A stretch of DNA of 50,645 bases, taken from Ceratorhiza oryzae-sativae. Taxonomy: Eukaryota > Basidiomycota > Agaricomycetes > Cantharellales > Ceratobasidiaceae. The notes beneath the pieces are model-generated. The model had not been told where the DNA came from, made no database searches, and saw nothing but the letters and a program-made list of their open reading frames with translations. Shown here piece after piece: positions 20,565 through 29,797 of this stretch. How positions within the stretch are numbered: position 1 is the stretch's first letter; every line of letters starts with the position of its first letter. Location of the stretch: assembly GCA_030998015.1 (NCBI GenBank), contig JARWMV010000107.1:1-50645 (forward strand), in the 5' to 3' direction. The translations under genes and the position numbers were made by a program.

Positions 20565-20857
20565 AAATGTAATTTTGAAAGCTTTCGGAGTGCTGGTTCA
20601 ACCCTGTCGGAGTGTTAGGGAATCCTTAAATTCCCGCTTCCTCCTAGGCCCCAGCAGAGACCTAGGATGAAGCACGCCCCACAAGTGATGACGAACCTAC
20701 TAAAATTTTGGGCGTAAAATAAGCACAGCTTAATTTTTACCATTAGGGTCACAGCATGCCGCCGGGTCATGGTTTGTAATGCTTAGCCCCAAGGTTATTA
20801 ACTTTAACAGTTCTTAACCCCTCCCAATGCGCAAAGGGAACCATTTCCCCAAATACA

Positions 20858-21069
20858 CCGCCGGCGTTAGAGGGAATCCTTCCACGCAAGATTTATAAAT
20901 TTATAAATCTTGCTGGACCGAAAGATTCCCTCGTAGAAAATGACGACCGTTCGTCATTTTCAGCCGGCGGCTAAATATCGATATTATGCCGCGCACTAGC
21001 AATCGCAAACGGTTGCGATTGCTCACGTTGGTTGGTGGGACAAGTCCCACCAGCAACTAACGCGCGCGG
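20858..21069 (-). mobile_element. R1 with nested R7
   Basis: The 212-base form: R1 with the 40-base R7 hairpin at the same position 149 that R8 uses. Flanked by CCCCAAATACA and GCCTTCGCAAATCC, as are the other two R7-carrying copies. Confidence 0.92.
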
Positions 21070-21397
21070 GCCTTCGCAAATCCGCCAATGGAACATTGGC
21101 GGGGTATTTAGAGTTCTCAGCGCTTAGGCCGCCCTTCGGGCGATCAAAGAGCGCTGAGAAGCGCGGTAGTCGTTTTTATGAACCAAAAACGAGGTAATGC
21201 CGAACCGGCGGCGTCAATTGTCGACCGTGTCAGGTTAGGAAAATTAAACCCGACCCGTGATTCCTCCCTTTCAGGGAGTAAGTAAGGGTCATCCAGATCT
21301 TTAGATCTAGCCGAGGGTTCATTTAACCCCTAATTTGTCATGGGCTGTTGGTCCCTAGAAATTTTGGGGTTTGGGTAGAGTGGTAGAACTTCAAATC

Positions 21398-21569
21398 CCG
21401 CCGGCGTTAGAGGGAATCCTAAAGATTCCCTCGTAGAAAATGACGACCGTTCGTCATTTTCAGCCGGCGGCTAAATATCGATATTATGCCGCGCACTAGC
21501 AATCGCAAACGGTTGCGATTGCTCACGTTGGTTGGTGGGACAAGTCCCACCAGCAACTAACGCGCGCGG
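21398..21569 (-). mobile_element. R1
   Basis: Plain form in unassigned sequence between TAGAACTTCAAATC and GCTCCGTTTCTAATCC. Confidence 0.92.
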
Positions 21570-21860
21570 GCTCCGTTTCTAATCCGGAAGAGAATTATAA
21601 TTTATCCCATGGGTATAGTCAGTCTACCCTACAGAGATAACTGAACTTTCTGCGATAAGTTAAGTTCTCTAGTGTTTTTAGTCCAAGCCCTGTATGAGTC
21701 CGCAGTATTATTCTTGATCGGACTCTTCCCTAGGATTTATGAGGGCTTCCTCTCCCTATGGACGAGCTTGCCCTTAGAAACCCCAAATACAAAGGAGGTA
21801 GGTAAAATATAAAAGAGACATTATTTTTTATATATGTTAATCAAATTTAACCCTACCCTA

Positions 21861-21892
21861 TCTCGTGTCAACTATGTTGACCGAGATAGAGG
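21861..21892 (+). repeat. R4 hairpin
   Basis: TATCTCGTGTCAACTATG and TTGACCGAGATA form a short stem with a GTGTCAAC motif. Related hairpins occur at about 22709-22755, 23662-23693, 24647-24676, 28384-28413, 31007-31041 and 31441-31473, some with CCGGCCGG arms. Confidence 0.65.
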
Positions 21893-22076
21893 CCAGACTA
21901 ATTTTTCTAAGTTTTTCGTCTCGTGTCAACTTTGTTGTAAACGTGGACCTCCTGTATTGGCTGTCGGACATCATAGATACGGTATGGCCCATGTAAGTTT
22001 AAGGGCGCCGAGTCACAGGTTCCGGCGTTATAAAAATGATTTTATTAACCCTTTTATTAATCTATTTTTGTTATGG

Positions 22077-22117
22077 GCAGCCGCATAGCGCGCTGCCTCA
22101 GCCGCATAGCGCGCTGC
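22077..22117 (+). repeat. Two R5 hairpins in tandem
   Basis: GCAGCCGCATAGCGCGCTGC twice, separated by CT. A further copy is at 31490-31509. Confidence 0.8.
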
Positions 22118-22191
22118 AAAACTGATTTCATTTAATATATATTTTACAGTTTTTGTTATAAAACCGTAATTATCCGATTTTTCTCCTGCCG

Positions 22192-22245
22192 TAGACCCCC
22201 AACCCCAAACAATGCAGCATAGCTGCATCAGTTTGGGGGGTCAAT
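22192..22245 (+). repeat. R3 element
   Basis: GACCCCCAACCCCAAAC paired with GTTTGGGGGGTC around TGCAGCATAGCTGCA. Mirror at about 1776-1829. Confidence 0.7.
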
Positions 22246-22254
22246 AGTTAACCT

Positions 22255-22426
22255 CCGCGCGCGTTAGTTGCTGGTGGGACTTGTCCCACCAACCAACGTG
22301 AGCAATCGCAACCGTTTGCGATTGCTAGTGCGCGGCATAATATCGATATTTAGCCGCCGGCTGAAAATGACGAACGGTCGTCATTTTCTACGAGGGAATC
22401 TTTAGGATTCCCTCTAACGCCGGCGG
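22255..22426 (+). mobile_element. R1
   Basis: Plain form, next to an R3 (22192-22245) and before a short endonuclease-like stretch. Confidence 0.92.
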
Positions 22427-22783
22427 GATAATGTAATTGACAATTTCAACCCTGATAGAAAATTTGCCATGCAACTACAGTTTAAGGTAAATACCCTAGC
22501 GGGTGTCTGATTCCGAGGTACCCTGGAACTTAAAGTTCCAGGGTACCTCGCAATACCTCGCCACGAACGCGGCCTAACCGGGCCTGGGACCCATGGCCTT
22601 CGGCGAAGCCCATGTACAATCAACCCTAACCTCAAAACTAACCCTCGAGCCGGCCGCGCTGGGGACGGTAAGCGGGTTAGTCTTTGACTAACCCCTGCCG
22701 GACATCTGCGATGACCGAGTTTTCACCGGCCGGTCAACTATGTTGACACGAGACGGTGAAAAATAGGTAATGCGCCCGAAAGG

Positions 22784-23053
22784 TGACCCGTGCACGCCTG
22801 CGAACGCCTTGGCTTAAGCCAAGGCGGCCCTGGCGTACGCGGGCGTCTGATTCCGAGGTACCCTGGAACTTAAAGTTCCAGGGTACCTCGCAATACCTCG
22901 CCGCGAACGCGGCCTCGATAACCACACCCACGGGTCGTCGACCCTCCGCTTTATTACCCCTGCCAAGACGTGCGCTAAAGCGCAGTTCTCTAGGCAGGGC
23001 GGCTGAAATCTTGGGTTACACCTAAGATTTTAGCCGATAGAGCGGGGGTGTGA
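22784..23053 (+). mobile_element. R2 nested in the loop of an R9 hairpin
   Basis: TGA-flanked. Outside the TGAs, CGCCCGAAAGG and TTTATCCATTCGGGCG are two sides of another hairpin (R9), so R2 landed in that loop. Copies at 968-1237 and 40636-40905. Confidence 0.82.
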
Positions 23054-23300
23054 TTTATCCATTCGGGCGGTCCCAGCGCGACGGTTTAGTTTTCCTTTAA
23101 GAGAAGAGTATACGGGTCGGGAGCGACCAACCCCGAATGGTCCCTCTTTGGCCAGAGTGACCCCAGGGGGACGTCACAGACGTGGTTGGATTCAGCGCGA
23201 CTTATCTTACCGCCTGGAGATCAAGGCGGGGCGGGGATGGGCAGCACTAAGTGCTGTCCTTACCAAAATCGGCGTTAGAAAATCCAAGTAGTAACTCAAA

Positions 23301-23384
23301 ACGAGTATGCTGAAACTGGTAGCCAGGTGAATCTTAGGAATTCATGATCATTTGATTGTAAGAGTTCAAATCTCTTTACTCGTA
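23301..23384 (+). tRNA. trnL(uag): tRNA-Leu (anticodon UAG)
   Basis: All arms can be drawn: acceptor ACGAGTA/TACTCGT, D stem CTG/CAG, anticodon stem TGAAT/ATTCA with loop CTTAGGA (anticodon TAG), a long class II variable region, and T stem AAGAG/CTCTT with loop TTCAAAT. The long variable arm fits leucine. No element interrupts it. An R1 begins 54 bases downstream. Confidence 0.9.
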
Positions 23385-23437
23385 TTTCGGAAGGAACTAC
23401 ATTTTATGTACACCCCTGCGACCCTAGATCCGCACCC

Positions 23438-23609
23438 CCGCCGGCGTTAGAGGGAATCCTAAAGATTCCCTCGTAGAAAATGACGACCGTTCGTCATTTT
23501 CAGCCGGCGGCTAAATATCGATATTATGCCGCGCACTAGCAATCGCAAACGGTTGCGATTGCTCACGTTGGTTGGTGGGACAAGTCCCACCAGCAACTAA
23601 CGCGCGCGG
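23438..23609 (-). mobile_element. R1 after tRNA-Leu
   Basis: Plain form. Confidence 0.92.
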
Positions 23610-23951
23610 GGAGCGGGCCGGGGGCTCGCAGGGGCTCCTCCATGCATTACCTGTTTTTTACCGTCTCGTGTCAACATAGTTGACCGGCCGGTAAAACCGG
23701 ACATCTGCGATGACCGAGCAGGTAATGCCCCCCAGGAAAAATAGGGGTTATAAAACCCTCTAACACCTGGTTTTCCCTGCTGTGTCAGCACTAAGTTCAA
23801 TCAAAAAAAAAAACAAACGGGGTCCCCTCATATTCCGCCGCGGGTGGTTTTGTCGACATTACCTCGTTTTTGTTTTATAAGAACGACCTCCCCGGTGGGG
23901 CGCGTAGTTAGGAAATTGTACCGCGCAAAGGGGACCATTTCCCCAAATACA

Positions 23952-24163
23952 CCGCCGGCGTTAGAGGGAATCCTTCCACGCAAGATTTATAAATTTATAA
24001 ATCTTGCTGGACCGAAAGATTCCCTCGTAGAAAATGACGACCGTTCGTCATTTTCAGCCGGCGGCTAAATATCGATATTATGCCGCGCACTAGCAATCGC
24101 AAACGGTTGCGATTGCTCACGTTGGTTGGTGGGACAAGTCCCACCAGCAACTAACGCGCGCGG
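23952..24163 (-). mobile_element. R1 with nested R7
   Basis: The 212-base form in the same larger composite as 20858-21069 and 27878-28089. Confidence 0.92.
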
Positions 24164-24304
24164 GCCTTCGCAAATCCGCCAATGGAACATTGGCGGGGTA
24201 TTTAGAGTTCTCAGCGCTTAGGCCGCCCTTCGGGCGATCAAAGAGCGCTGAGAAGCGCGGTAGCTTTAGGTTTGACAAACCCCGATTGTTTAAGCCCCCG
24301 GTCA

Positions 24305-24350
24305 CTACTGACCCCCAAACATGTGCAGCTACGCTGCATTGTTTGGTGGG
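24305..24350 (+). repeat. R3 element before an R1
   Basis: The same copy type lies at 11906-11950 next to turn-round point 1. Confidence 0.72.
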
Positions 24351-24375
24351 CAGCAACCCCCCGATATTGTAATGC

Positions 24376-24547
24376 CCGCCGGCGTTAGAGGGAATCCTAA
24401 AGATTCCCTCGTAGAAAATGACGACCGTTCGTCATTTTCAGCCGGCGGCTAAATATCGATATTATGCCGCGCACTAGCAATCGCAAACGGTTGCGATTGC
24501 TCACGTTGGTTGGTGGGACAAGTCCCACCAGCAACTAACGCGCGCGG
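24376..24547 (-). mobile_element. R1 after an R3
   Basis: Plain form. The preceding 70 bases also precede the broken R1 at turn-round point 1 (11906-11973). Confidence 0.92.
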
Positions 24548-24816
24548 CAATGTCGGGGGTCACCCCCCAATGATTGCAATCATTGGGGGTCTCCGGTCAT
24601 GACCCTCCGTGTGCGGGGACTCTGCCGCCCGTGTCGGCCTTACCCTATCTCGTGTCAACTATGTTGACCGAGATAGAGACCAGATTAGATTAATTTACTA
24701 CTGCAGCTGCCTCGTAGGGCACCGAAGAGGGCTAGGGTATTGGCGGCCGTGTCAATTTCATTGACCGGGCGCCAATACTTGGACGCGTTACGCACAGGAG
24801 CGCTGCATTAGATCTG

Positions 24817-24889
24817 GCATCTTTAGCTTAATTGGTATAGCAACTGCCTTCGAAGCAGTCTGGTATTGGTTCAAATCCAATAAGATGTT
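24817..24889 (+). tRNA. trnR(ucg): tRNA-Arg (anticodon UCG)
   Basis: Acceptor GCATCTT/AAGATGT (one G-T pair), D stem GCT/AGC, anticodon stem ACTGC/GCAGT with loop CTTCGAA (anticodon TCG), T stem ATTGG/CCAAT. A complete cloverleaf with no insertion. Confidence 0.92.
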
Positions 24890-25157
24890 TATCGGCTTTA
24901 TGACATCTGTTAGGTAAATTTAATTTTAAGGTCTTAAAATGAAAATTTGGGCATCTACGAAGCAGGACGCCTAATAATTTTTCTCCTCTGGATGGAGGGA
25001 GGGCCTCCCAACTGCGGTCCTTAAGGAAAAATAGGGGGATCTATAGATCCCAACCGTGAGGCTATGCACTCCAAACTAAAGTATGTTCTAGATATACTAA
25101 AATTAATAAAAGAAGATACTTCCCCCTAAAATTTAAAAATTTGGAGCATGAATTTTC

Positions 25158-25229
25158 ATGAGTATAGTTAAGTTGGTATAACTTCTAGCTTCCACCTAGA
25201 TATGATCAGTTCGAGTCTGATTACTCATA
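25158..25229 (+). tRNA. trnG(ucc): tRNA-Gly (anticodon UCC)
   Basis: Acceptor ATGAGTA/TACTCAT, D stem GTT/AAC, anticodon stem TCTAG/CTAGA with loop CTTCCAC (anticodon TCC), T stem ATCAG/CTGAT with loop TTCGAGT. Lies 268 bases after tRNA-Arg on the same strand. Its 3' third is duplicated at 27258-27290. Confidence 0.92.
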
Positions 25230-25259
25230 ACTCCTTCGCGCCAAAGGGTGCTTTACTCT

Positions 25260-25481
25260 CCGCGCGCGTTAGTTGCTGGTGGGACTTGTCCCACCAACCA
25301 ACGTGAGCAATCGCAACCGTTTGCGATTGCTAGTGCGCGGCATAATATCGATATTTAGCCGCCGGCTGAAAATGACGAACGGTCGTCATTTTCTACGAGG
25401 GAATCTTTATGGGAGGTAGCCTGGACCATGAGACTCATGGTCAAGGCTACCTCATCTGAGGATTCCCTCTAACGCCGGCGG
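25260..25481 (+). mobile_element. R1 with nested R8, after tRNA-Gly
   Basis: The 222-base form. Confidence 0.92.
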
Positions 25482-25520
25482 AGGCCTAACCCTGTCGTCA
25501 GCTACTGAATGGCGACATTG

Positions 25521-25604
25521 CAATTGACCCCCAATGCCTTACAGCATGTTGGGGGGCAATTACCCAGGCATCCGCATTGGGAGGCCATTGCCTTGTTGGG
25601 GGTC
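25521..25604 (+). repeat. R3 element
   Basis: Starts with CAATTGACCCCC and ends GGGGGTC; lies between tRNA-Gly and endonuclease fragment A. Confidence 0.7.
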
Positions 25605-25965
25605 TAAAGGGTCTAAGTTCTACTGATGCGCCGCATCCGCAGCCCATCTCTGTGTTAACTAGTTAGGTTTAACATTTCGTGAGAAATGCACCTAATTTGT
25701 TTGCGGAGGATTCTCCTATTAATAAAGGAGATCTCCATCACACGCAGAGGACTTGGAAACCCAAATTGGGACTTATACAACCAACATTGTTAGATAAGTT
25801 CCAACTCATTCACTCTCAAAAGCGTTTAGTCTTAGAGAATGAAGAGGAAACATGAAGTCATAAGATCGATAAATAAAAACCAAACCATGCTAAACACAAA
25901 ACAAACTTATCTTTTTATTAAAGTAATAACCTTCGCATTATTAATCTATGTTGTTTATACTCAGT

Positions 25966-26055
25966 CAATTGACCCCCCAAACATGTGCAGCTACGCTGCA
26001 TTGTTTGGGGGGGCAATTGCCCCCCAACATGCTGTAAGGCATTGGGGGTCAATTG
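25966..26055 (+). repeat. R3 element in endonuclease fragment A
   Basis: CAATTG on both sides; inserted length 84 bases, in frame and without stop. Deletion joins YTQSI to VSELHFYTG. Mirror at about 37635-37724. Confidence 0.8.
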
Positions 26056-26264
26056 TTAGCGAATTACACTTTTATACTGGCCTAGTATTTTGCTCCAATT
26101 CGATAGCGCCCATTAAACCCACACGGCTAAGTAATGAACCTCAATTTAATTTTTCAAAAGAGTTAAAAGAAATAATCATTGGTCTTATTCTAGGGGATCT
26201 TAATGTTCAGAAAGATAAACGAGCTATTAATGGTAATGCTTGTTTGAGATTTCTCCAAAGTACT

Positions 26265-26436
26265 CCGCGCGCGTTAGTTGCTGGTGGGACTTGTCCCACC
26301 AACCAACGTGAGCAATCGCAACCGTTTGCGATTGCTAGTGCGCGGCATAATATCGATATTTAGCCGCCGGCTGAAAATGACGAACGGTCGTCATTTTCTA
26401 CGAGGGAATCTTTAGGATTCCCTCTAACGCCGGCGG
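26265..26436 (+). mobile_element. R1, in endonuclease fragment A
   Basis: Plain form between LQST and EYLEYLYT; deletion is in frame. Confidence 0.92.
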
Positions 26437-26750
26437 GAGTATTTAGAGTACCTTTATACAAAATTCCAAGATTATTGTTCTGTAGCTCCTAAAATCTTAA
26501 CACCCCGACCTGATAAAAGAACGGGTAAAGTTTATCCTACTATAAGATTTCAAACTCATGCACTACCTTGCTGTAATGAATTCTTTGATTTATTCTATCC
26601 GGAGGGGAAAAAAATAATTCCTGCAAACATTGGGGATCTTTTAACTCCTCTGGGATTAGCTTTTTGGTTATGTGAGGACGGAACTTTCGAAAAATCAAGT
26701 CAAAGAGTGATTCTTTGTACAGAATCATTTGCAATTGACGAAGTAGAGGC

Positions 26751-26922
26751 CCGCGCGCGTTAGTTGCTGGTGGGACTTGTCCCACCAACCAACGTGAGCA
26801 ATCGCAACCGTTTGCGATTGCTAGTGCGCGGCATAATATCGATATTTAGCCGCCGGCTGAAAATGACGAACGGTCGTCATTTTCTACGAGGGAATCTTTA
26901 GGATTCCCTCTAACGCCGGCGG
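26751..26922 (+). mobile_element. R1, at the end of endonuclease fragment A
   Basis: Plain form after IDEVEA. Confidence 0.92.
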
Positions 26923-26994
26923 GCCTTTAATTCCCCTAAATAACCTTTAGATTTGCCTTCGCAAATCACCCCGCGGCAGTCCCCTGTCGTCTAC

Positions 26995-27045
26995 TGACCC
27001 CCAAACATGTGCAGCTACGCTGCATTGTTTGGGGGGCAGTAGTAA
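26995..27045 (+). repeat. R3 element
   Basis: Single stem CCCCCAAAC/GTTTGGGGGG with TGCAGC inner stem. Confidence 0.68.
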
Positions 27046-27257
27046 AACTGGGGGGCCCGTCCAAGTATTGGCGCCCGGTCAATGAAATTGACACGGCCGC
27101 CAATACCCTTGCCAGGTTAAACTTGTTATTCTATTAATACTCCAATCCCCTTACCTTGCGCCCACAATACTAGTTCTTGGAGTTCTTGGCATCTATCGGA
27201 AGTGCCTTAAATTCTAGAGGATACTAGTAGGTTGTAATCTTTGAGCCAGCCAAAACG

Positions 27258-27290
27258 TAGATATCATCAGTTCGAGTCTGATTACTCATA
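27258..27290 (+). pseudogene. Duplicated 3' end of tRNA-Gly
   Basis: Thirty-three bases match the 3' side of tRNA-Gly (anticodon stem remnant, T arm, acceptor 3' strand) with one mismatch. The 5' strand of the acceptor is missing, so no cloverleaf can form. Eight bases later an R2 begins. Mirror at 36400-36432. Confidence 0.75.
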
Positions 27291-27298
27291 TCAAACAA

Positions 27299-27510
27299 TC
27301 ATACCCCCGCTTAGGGTCAACCAGCATTGTATTTATATATAAATACATGCTGTTGACCCGAGGGGTAATGGATATCGAGGCCGCGTTCGCGGCGAGGTAT
27401 TGCGAGGTACCCTGGAACTTTAAGTTCCAGGGTACCTCGGAATCAGACGCCGCGCGCACGCCAGGGCCGCCTTGGCTTAAGCCAAGGCGTTCGCAGGCGT
27501 GCACGGGTCA
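27299..27510 (-). mobile_element. R2 beside the tRNA-Gly fragment
   Basis: TCA-flanked. Mirror at 36180-36391. Confidence 0.82.
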
Positions 27511-27877
27511 TAAGCAAATAGCCACATCTTTGATGTGGCTTATCTAGGGACCCCTGAATTGAGTGATGACATTTTTGTAAAAAATAAACAGTCAATTTGA
27601 AAAATTGAAATGTACATAAAATTAAATTACTGGGTCCCTTTAGAAGTATATCTTCAACAGGGATTCCCCTAATTTGTCATGTTTTAATCTGGGTGGAGAC
27701 TATTTCCATCTGGAAGACGAAAAGAAAAATACAGGGACCCTTGTATTCCAAAATAAAATAATCTATCATAACCATATAAAGTATGTACCCTGCTCTATTA
27801 GTGGTATCCGCCCTGTTGAGCGCGTAGGGTCTACTCTAAATACCCCGCCAATGTTCCATTGGCGGATTTGCGAAGGC

Positions 27878-28089
27878 CCGCGCGCGTTAGTTGCTGGTGG
27901 GACTTGTCCCACCAACCAACGTGAGCAATCGCAACCGTTTGCGATTGCTAGTGCGCGGCATAATATCGATATTTAGCCGCCGGCTGAAAATGACGAACGG
28001 TCGTCATTTTCTACGAGGGAATCTTTCGGTCCAGCAAGATTTATAAATTTATAAATCTTGCGTGGAAGGATTCCCTCTAACGCCGGCGG
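27878..28089 (+). mobile_element. R1 with nested R7
   Basis: The 212-base form, opposite orientation to the other two R7-carrying copies in U. Confidence 0.92.
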
Positions 28090-28117
28090 TGTATTTGGGG
28101 TGAATATTCTTGAAGTC

Positions 28118-28289
28118 CCGCGCGCGTTAGTTGCTGGTGGGACTTGTCCCACCAACCAACGTGAGCAATCGCAACCGTTTGCGATTGCTAGTGCGCGGCA
28201 TAATATCGATATTTAGCCGCCGGCTGAAAATGACGAACGGTCGTCATTTTCTACGAGGGAATCTTTAGGATTCCCTCTAACGCCGGCGG
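28118..28289 (+). mobile_element. R1
   Basis: Plain form 28 bases after the previous R1. Deletion joins AATATTCTTGAAGT to CTTCGTAATTTACC, a short open stretch of unknown origin. Confidence 0.92.
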
Positions 28290-28543
28290 GACTTCGTAAT
28301 TTACCAGAAGGGAAAACGTAAGTAAAATAATGTGTATTGGGGTTAGAAAAGGATATCGTATCATACCCCTGCCGGCCTTACCCTATCTCGTGTCAACTAT
28401 GTTGACCGAGATAGAAACCAGATTAGATCGCACCATCTTACTATGGATCGGCCGGGGCTCGGCAGAGGCTTCAACTAGCTAGGGCCGAGTAAAGCAAAGC
28501 TTTACCCTACCCTAGCCCTCTTCGGACTCCACAGGATCCCTAC

Positions 28544-28590
28544 TGACCCCCAAACATGTGCAGCTACGCTGCATTGTTTGGTGGGCAGCT
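28544..28590 (+). repeat. R3 element
   Basis: Single-stem copy similar to 24305-24350. Confidence 0.68.
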
Positions 28591-28605
28591 AGTTGGGGTT
28601 ATAAT

Positions 28606-28770
28606 GCCCCCGCTCTATCGGCTAAAATCTTAGGTGTAACCCAAGATTTCAGCCGCTAAAGCGGAGGGTCAACGACCCGTGGGCATTGTTAACGAGGCCG
28701 CGTTCGCGGCGAGCCGCGCGCACGCCAGGGCCGCCTTGGCAAGCCAAGGCGTTCGCAGGCGTGCACGGGT
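28606..28770 (-). mobile_element. R2, short form
   Basis: Same short form as 18888-19051; flanks are TAATG and AATAA, without TGA. Mirror at 34921-35085. Confidence 0.78.
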
Positions 28771-28808
28771 AATAAAAAGACCGTAAAATGGGATGAATTG
28801 TCAACCTT

Positions 28809-28980
28809 CCGCGCGCGTTAGTTGCTGGTGGGACTTGTCCCACCAACCAACGTGAGCAATCGCAACCGTTTGCGATTGCTAGTGCGCGGCATAATATCGA
28901 TATTTAGCCGCCGGCTGAAAATGACGAACGGTCGTCATTTTCTACGAGGGAATCTTTAGGATTCCCTCTAACGCCGGCGG
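28809..28980 (+). mobile_element. R1, before endonuclease fragment C
   Basis: Plain form. Confidence 0.92.
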
Positions 28981-29022
28981 GAAGTCAATCTTCTAATTAA
29001 GGTTTTAAATGAGTGGAATTTA

Positions 29023-29402
29023 ACCCTCGAGAATCGATGTAGATTTGCCTTCGCAAATCATCGATTCTCGGCGAGACGGCCGCGCTGGGTGCGCCCGAAA
29101 GGTGACCCGTGCACGCCTGCGAACGCCTTGGCTTAAGCCAAGGCGGCCCTGGCGTACGCGGGCGTCTGATTCCGAGGTACCCTGGAACTTAAAGTTCCAG
29201 GGTACCTCGCAATACCTCGCCGCGAACGCGGCCTCGATAACCACACCCACGGGTCGTCGACCCTCCGCTTTATTACCCCTGCCAAGACGTGCGCTAAAGC
29301 GCAGTTCTCTAGGCAGGGCGGCTGAAATCTTGGGTTACACCTAAGATTTTAGCCGATAGAGCGGGGGTGTGATTTATCCATTCGGGCGCACCCAGCGCGA
29401 CG
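29023..29402 (+). mobile_element. R9 composite with nested R2, in endonuclease fragment C
   Basis: Begins ACCCTCGAGAATCGATG with a palindrome around GATTTGCCTTCGCAAATC. A stem follows, GCGCTGGGTGCGCCCGAA / TTCGGGCGCACCCAGCGC, whose loop holds a TGA-flanked R2 (29103-29372). Deleting all 380 bases joins NEWNL to ECYANKQ. Confidence 0.8.
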
Positions 29403-29425
29403 GAATGTTACGCAAATAAACAAAA

Positions 29426-29566
29426 CCCCGCTAATCGATACCCCTGCCAAGACGTGCGCTAAAGCGCAGTTCTCTAGGCAGGGTGTAGATTTGCCTTCGC
29501 AAATCATCGATTAGTGGAGCCCTCCGCGCTTAGGCCGCCCTGCGGGCGATCAAAGAGCGCGGAGGG
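29426..29566 (+). repeat. R6 element in endonuclease fragment C
   Basis: Also 141 bases; deletion joins YANKQ to KIGYIIVIP. Confidence 0.82.
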
Positions 29567-29656
29567 AATTGGTTATATAATTGTAATACCGTCTTATTCA
29601 ATTTCTGTCTTACAAGAATTGTTAGCCAATGTGATGCCTCCAATGATGAAACACAA

Positions 29657-29797
29657 CCCCGCTAATCGATACCCCTGCCAAGACGTGCGCTAAAGCGCAG
29701 TTCTCTAGGCAGGGTGTAGATTTGCCTTCGCAAATCATCGATTAGTGGAGCCCTCCGCGCTTAGGCCGCCCTGCGGGCGATCAAAGAGCGCGGAGGG
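29657..29797 (+). repeat. R6 element in endonuclease fragment C
   Basis: Deletion joins PPMMKH to KIGL-stop. Part of a 180-base tandem duplication. Confidence 0.82.

Larger units (their letters stand above)
19698..20857 (+). other. No recognised gene; unique sequence between R2 and R1 copies
   Basis: Outside the R2 and R1 copies there are about 170 unique bases at 20158-20328 and about 290 at 20565-20857. No NAD, COX, ATP or endonuclease motif was found in any frame. The second block has short stems (GAAAGCTTTC, CCTAGG...CCTAGG) and a composition between the AT-rich exons and GC-rich elements. A structured RNA is possible but I cannot name one. Confidence 0.5.
21070..23300 (+). other. No recognised gene; repeat-rich, with one possible endonuclease scrap
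   Basis: Holds a GAGTTCTCAGCGCTTAGG stem related to R6, R1, R3, R4, R5 and R2 copies, and two unique stretches. One (21570-21850) has a strong hairpin around TCTGCGAT with arms AACTGAACTT/AAGTTAAGTT. The other (22427-22490) reads NVIDNFNPDRKFAMQLQF, which resembles an endonuclease segment but is too short to assign. Confidence 0.5.
23610..24816 (+). other. No recognised gene; nested repeats before tRNA-Arg
   Basis: A CCGGCCGG-armed R4, a ten-base T/A run near 23800, an R1+R7, an R6-like GCGCTGAGAAC stem, an R3, an R1, another R3-type stem and a GTATTGGCGGCC/GGGCGCCAATAC stem at about 24738-24779. Little unique sequence remains. Confidence 0.6.
25839..26950 (+). pseudogene. LAGLIDADG endonuclease fragment A, interrupted
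   Basis: Begins with a hydrophobic segment (TYLFIKVITFALLIYVVYT). An R3 (inserted length 84 bases, between CAATTG repeats) follows, then SKELKEIIIGLILGDLNVQ (first LAGLIDADG motif) and GNACLRFLQST. An R1 at 26265-26436 splits it; exact deletion gives LQSTEYLEYLYTKFQDYC. The second half has RTGKVYPTIRFQTHALP and LLTPLGLAFWLCEDGTF (second motif). At IDEVEA an R1 (26751-26922) follows, and the frame stops soon after, before the expected C-terminal block. No host exon was recognised on either side, so it may be an orphan or belong to an unidentified intron. The R3 insert is open and in frame. Mirror at 36740-37851. Confidence 0.75.
26951..28808 (+). other. No recognised gene; unique blocks between repeats
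   Basis: Unique blocks at about 27120-27257 and 27511-27840, the second with a terminator-like AGCCACATC/GATGTGGCT stem at 27521. The rest is R1, R2, R3 and R4 copies. Short open frames here have no family I recognise. Confidence 0.55.

Noticed and set aside
21360..21620. A tRNA split by an R1 (GGTAGAAC, then loop-like TTTCTAA)
   Set aside because: Joining the flanks gives no T arm, no matching acceptor stem and a poor anticodon stem.
22427..22490. NVIDNFNPDRKFAMQLQF as a separate endonuclease gene
   Set aside because: Only about 20 residues, cut by R1 and an R2 module; too little to assign.
25655..25838. Open stretch upstream of endonuclease fragment A as an exon
   Set aside because: It reads through for about 45 codons, but the residues match no mitochondrial protein I know and no conserved block is visible.
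27521..27542. AGCCACATC/GATGTGGCT stem as a transcription terminator
   Set aside because: Factor-independent terminators of this kind are not expected in mitochondria, no T run follows, and the region is full of stems.
27674..27877. Open frame of about 70 codons before an R1+R7
   Set aside because: No family motif; its end is formed by repeat sequence (GGTTCC... and TTTGCGAAGG stems).
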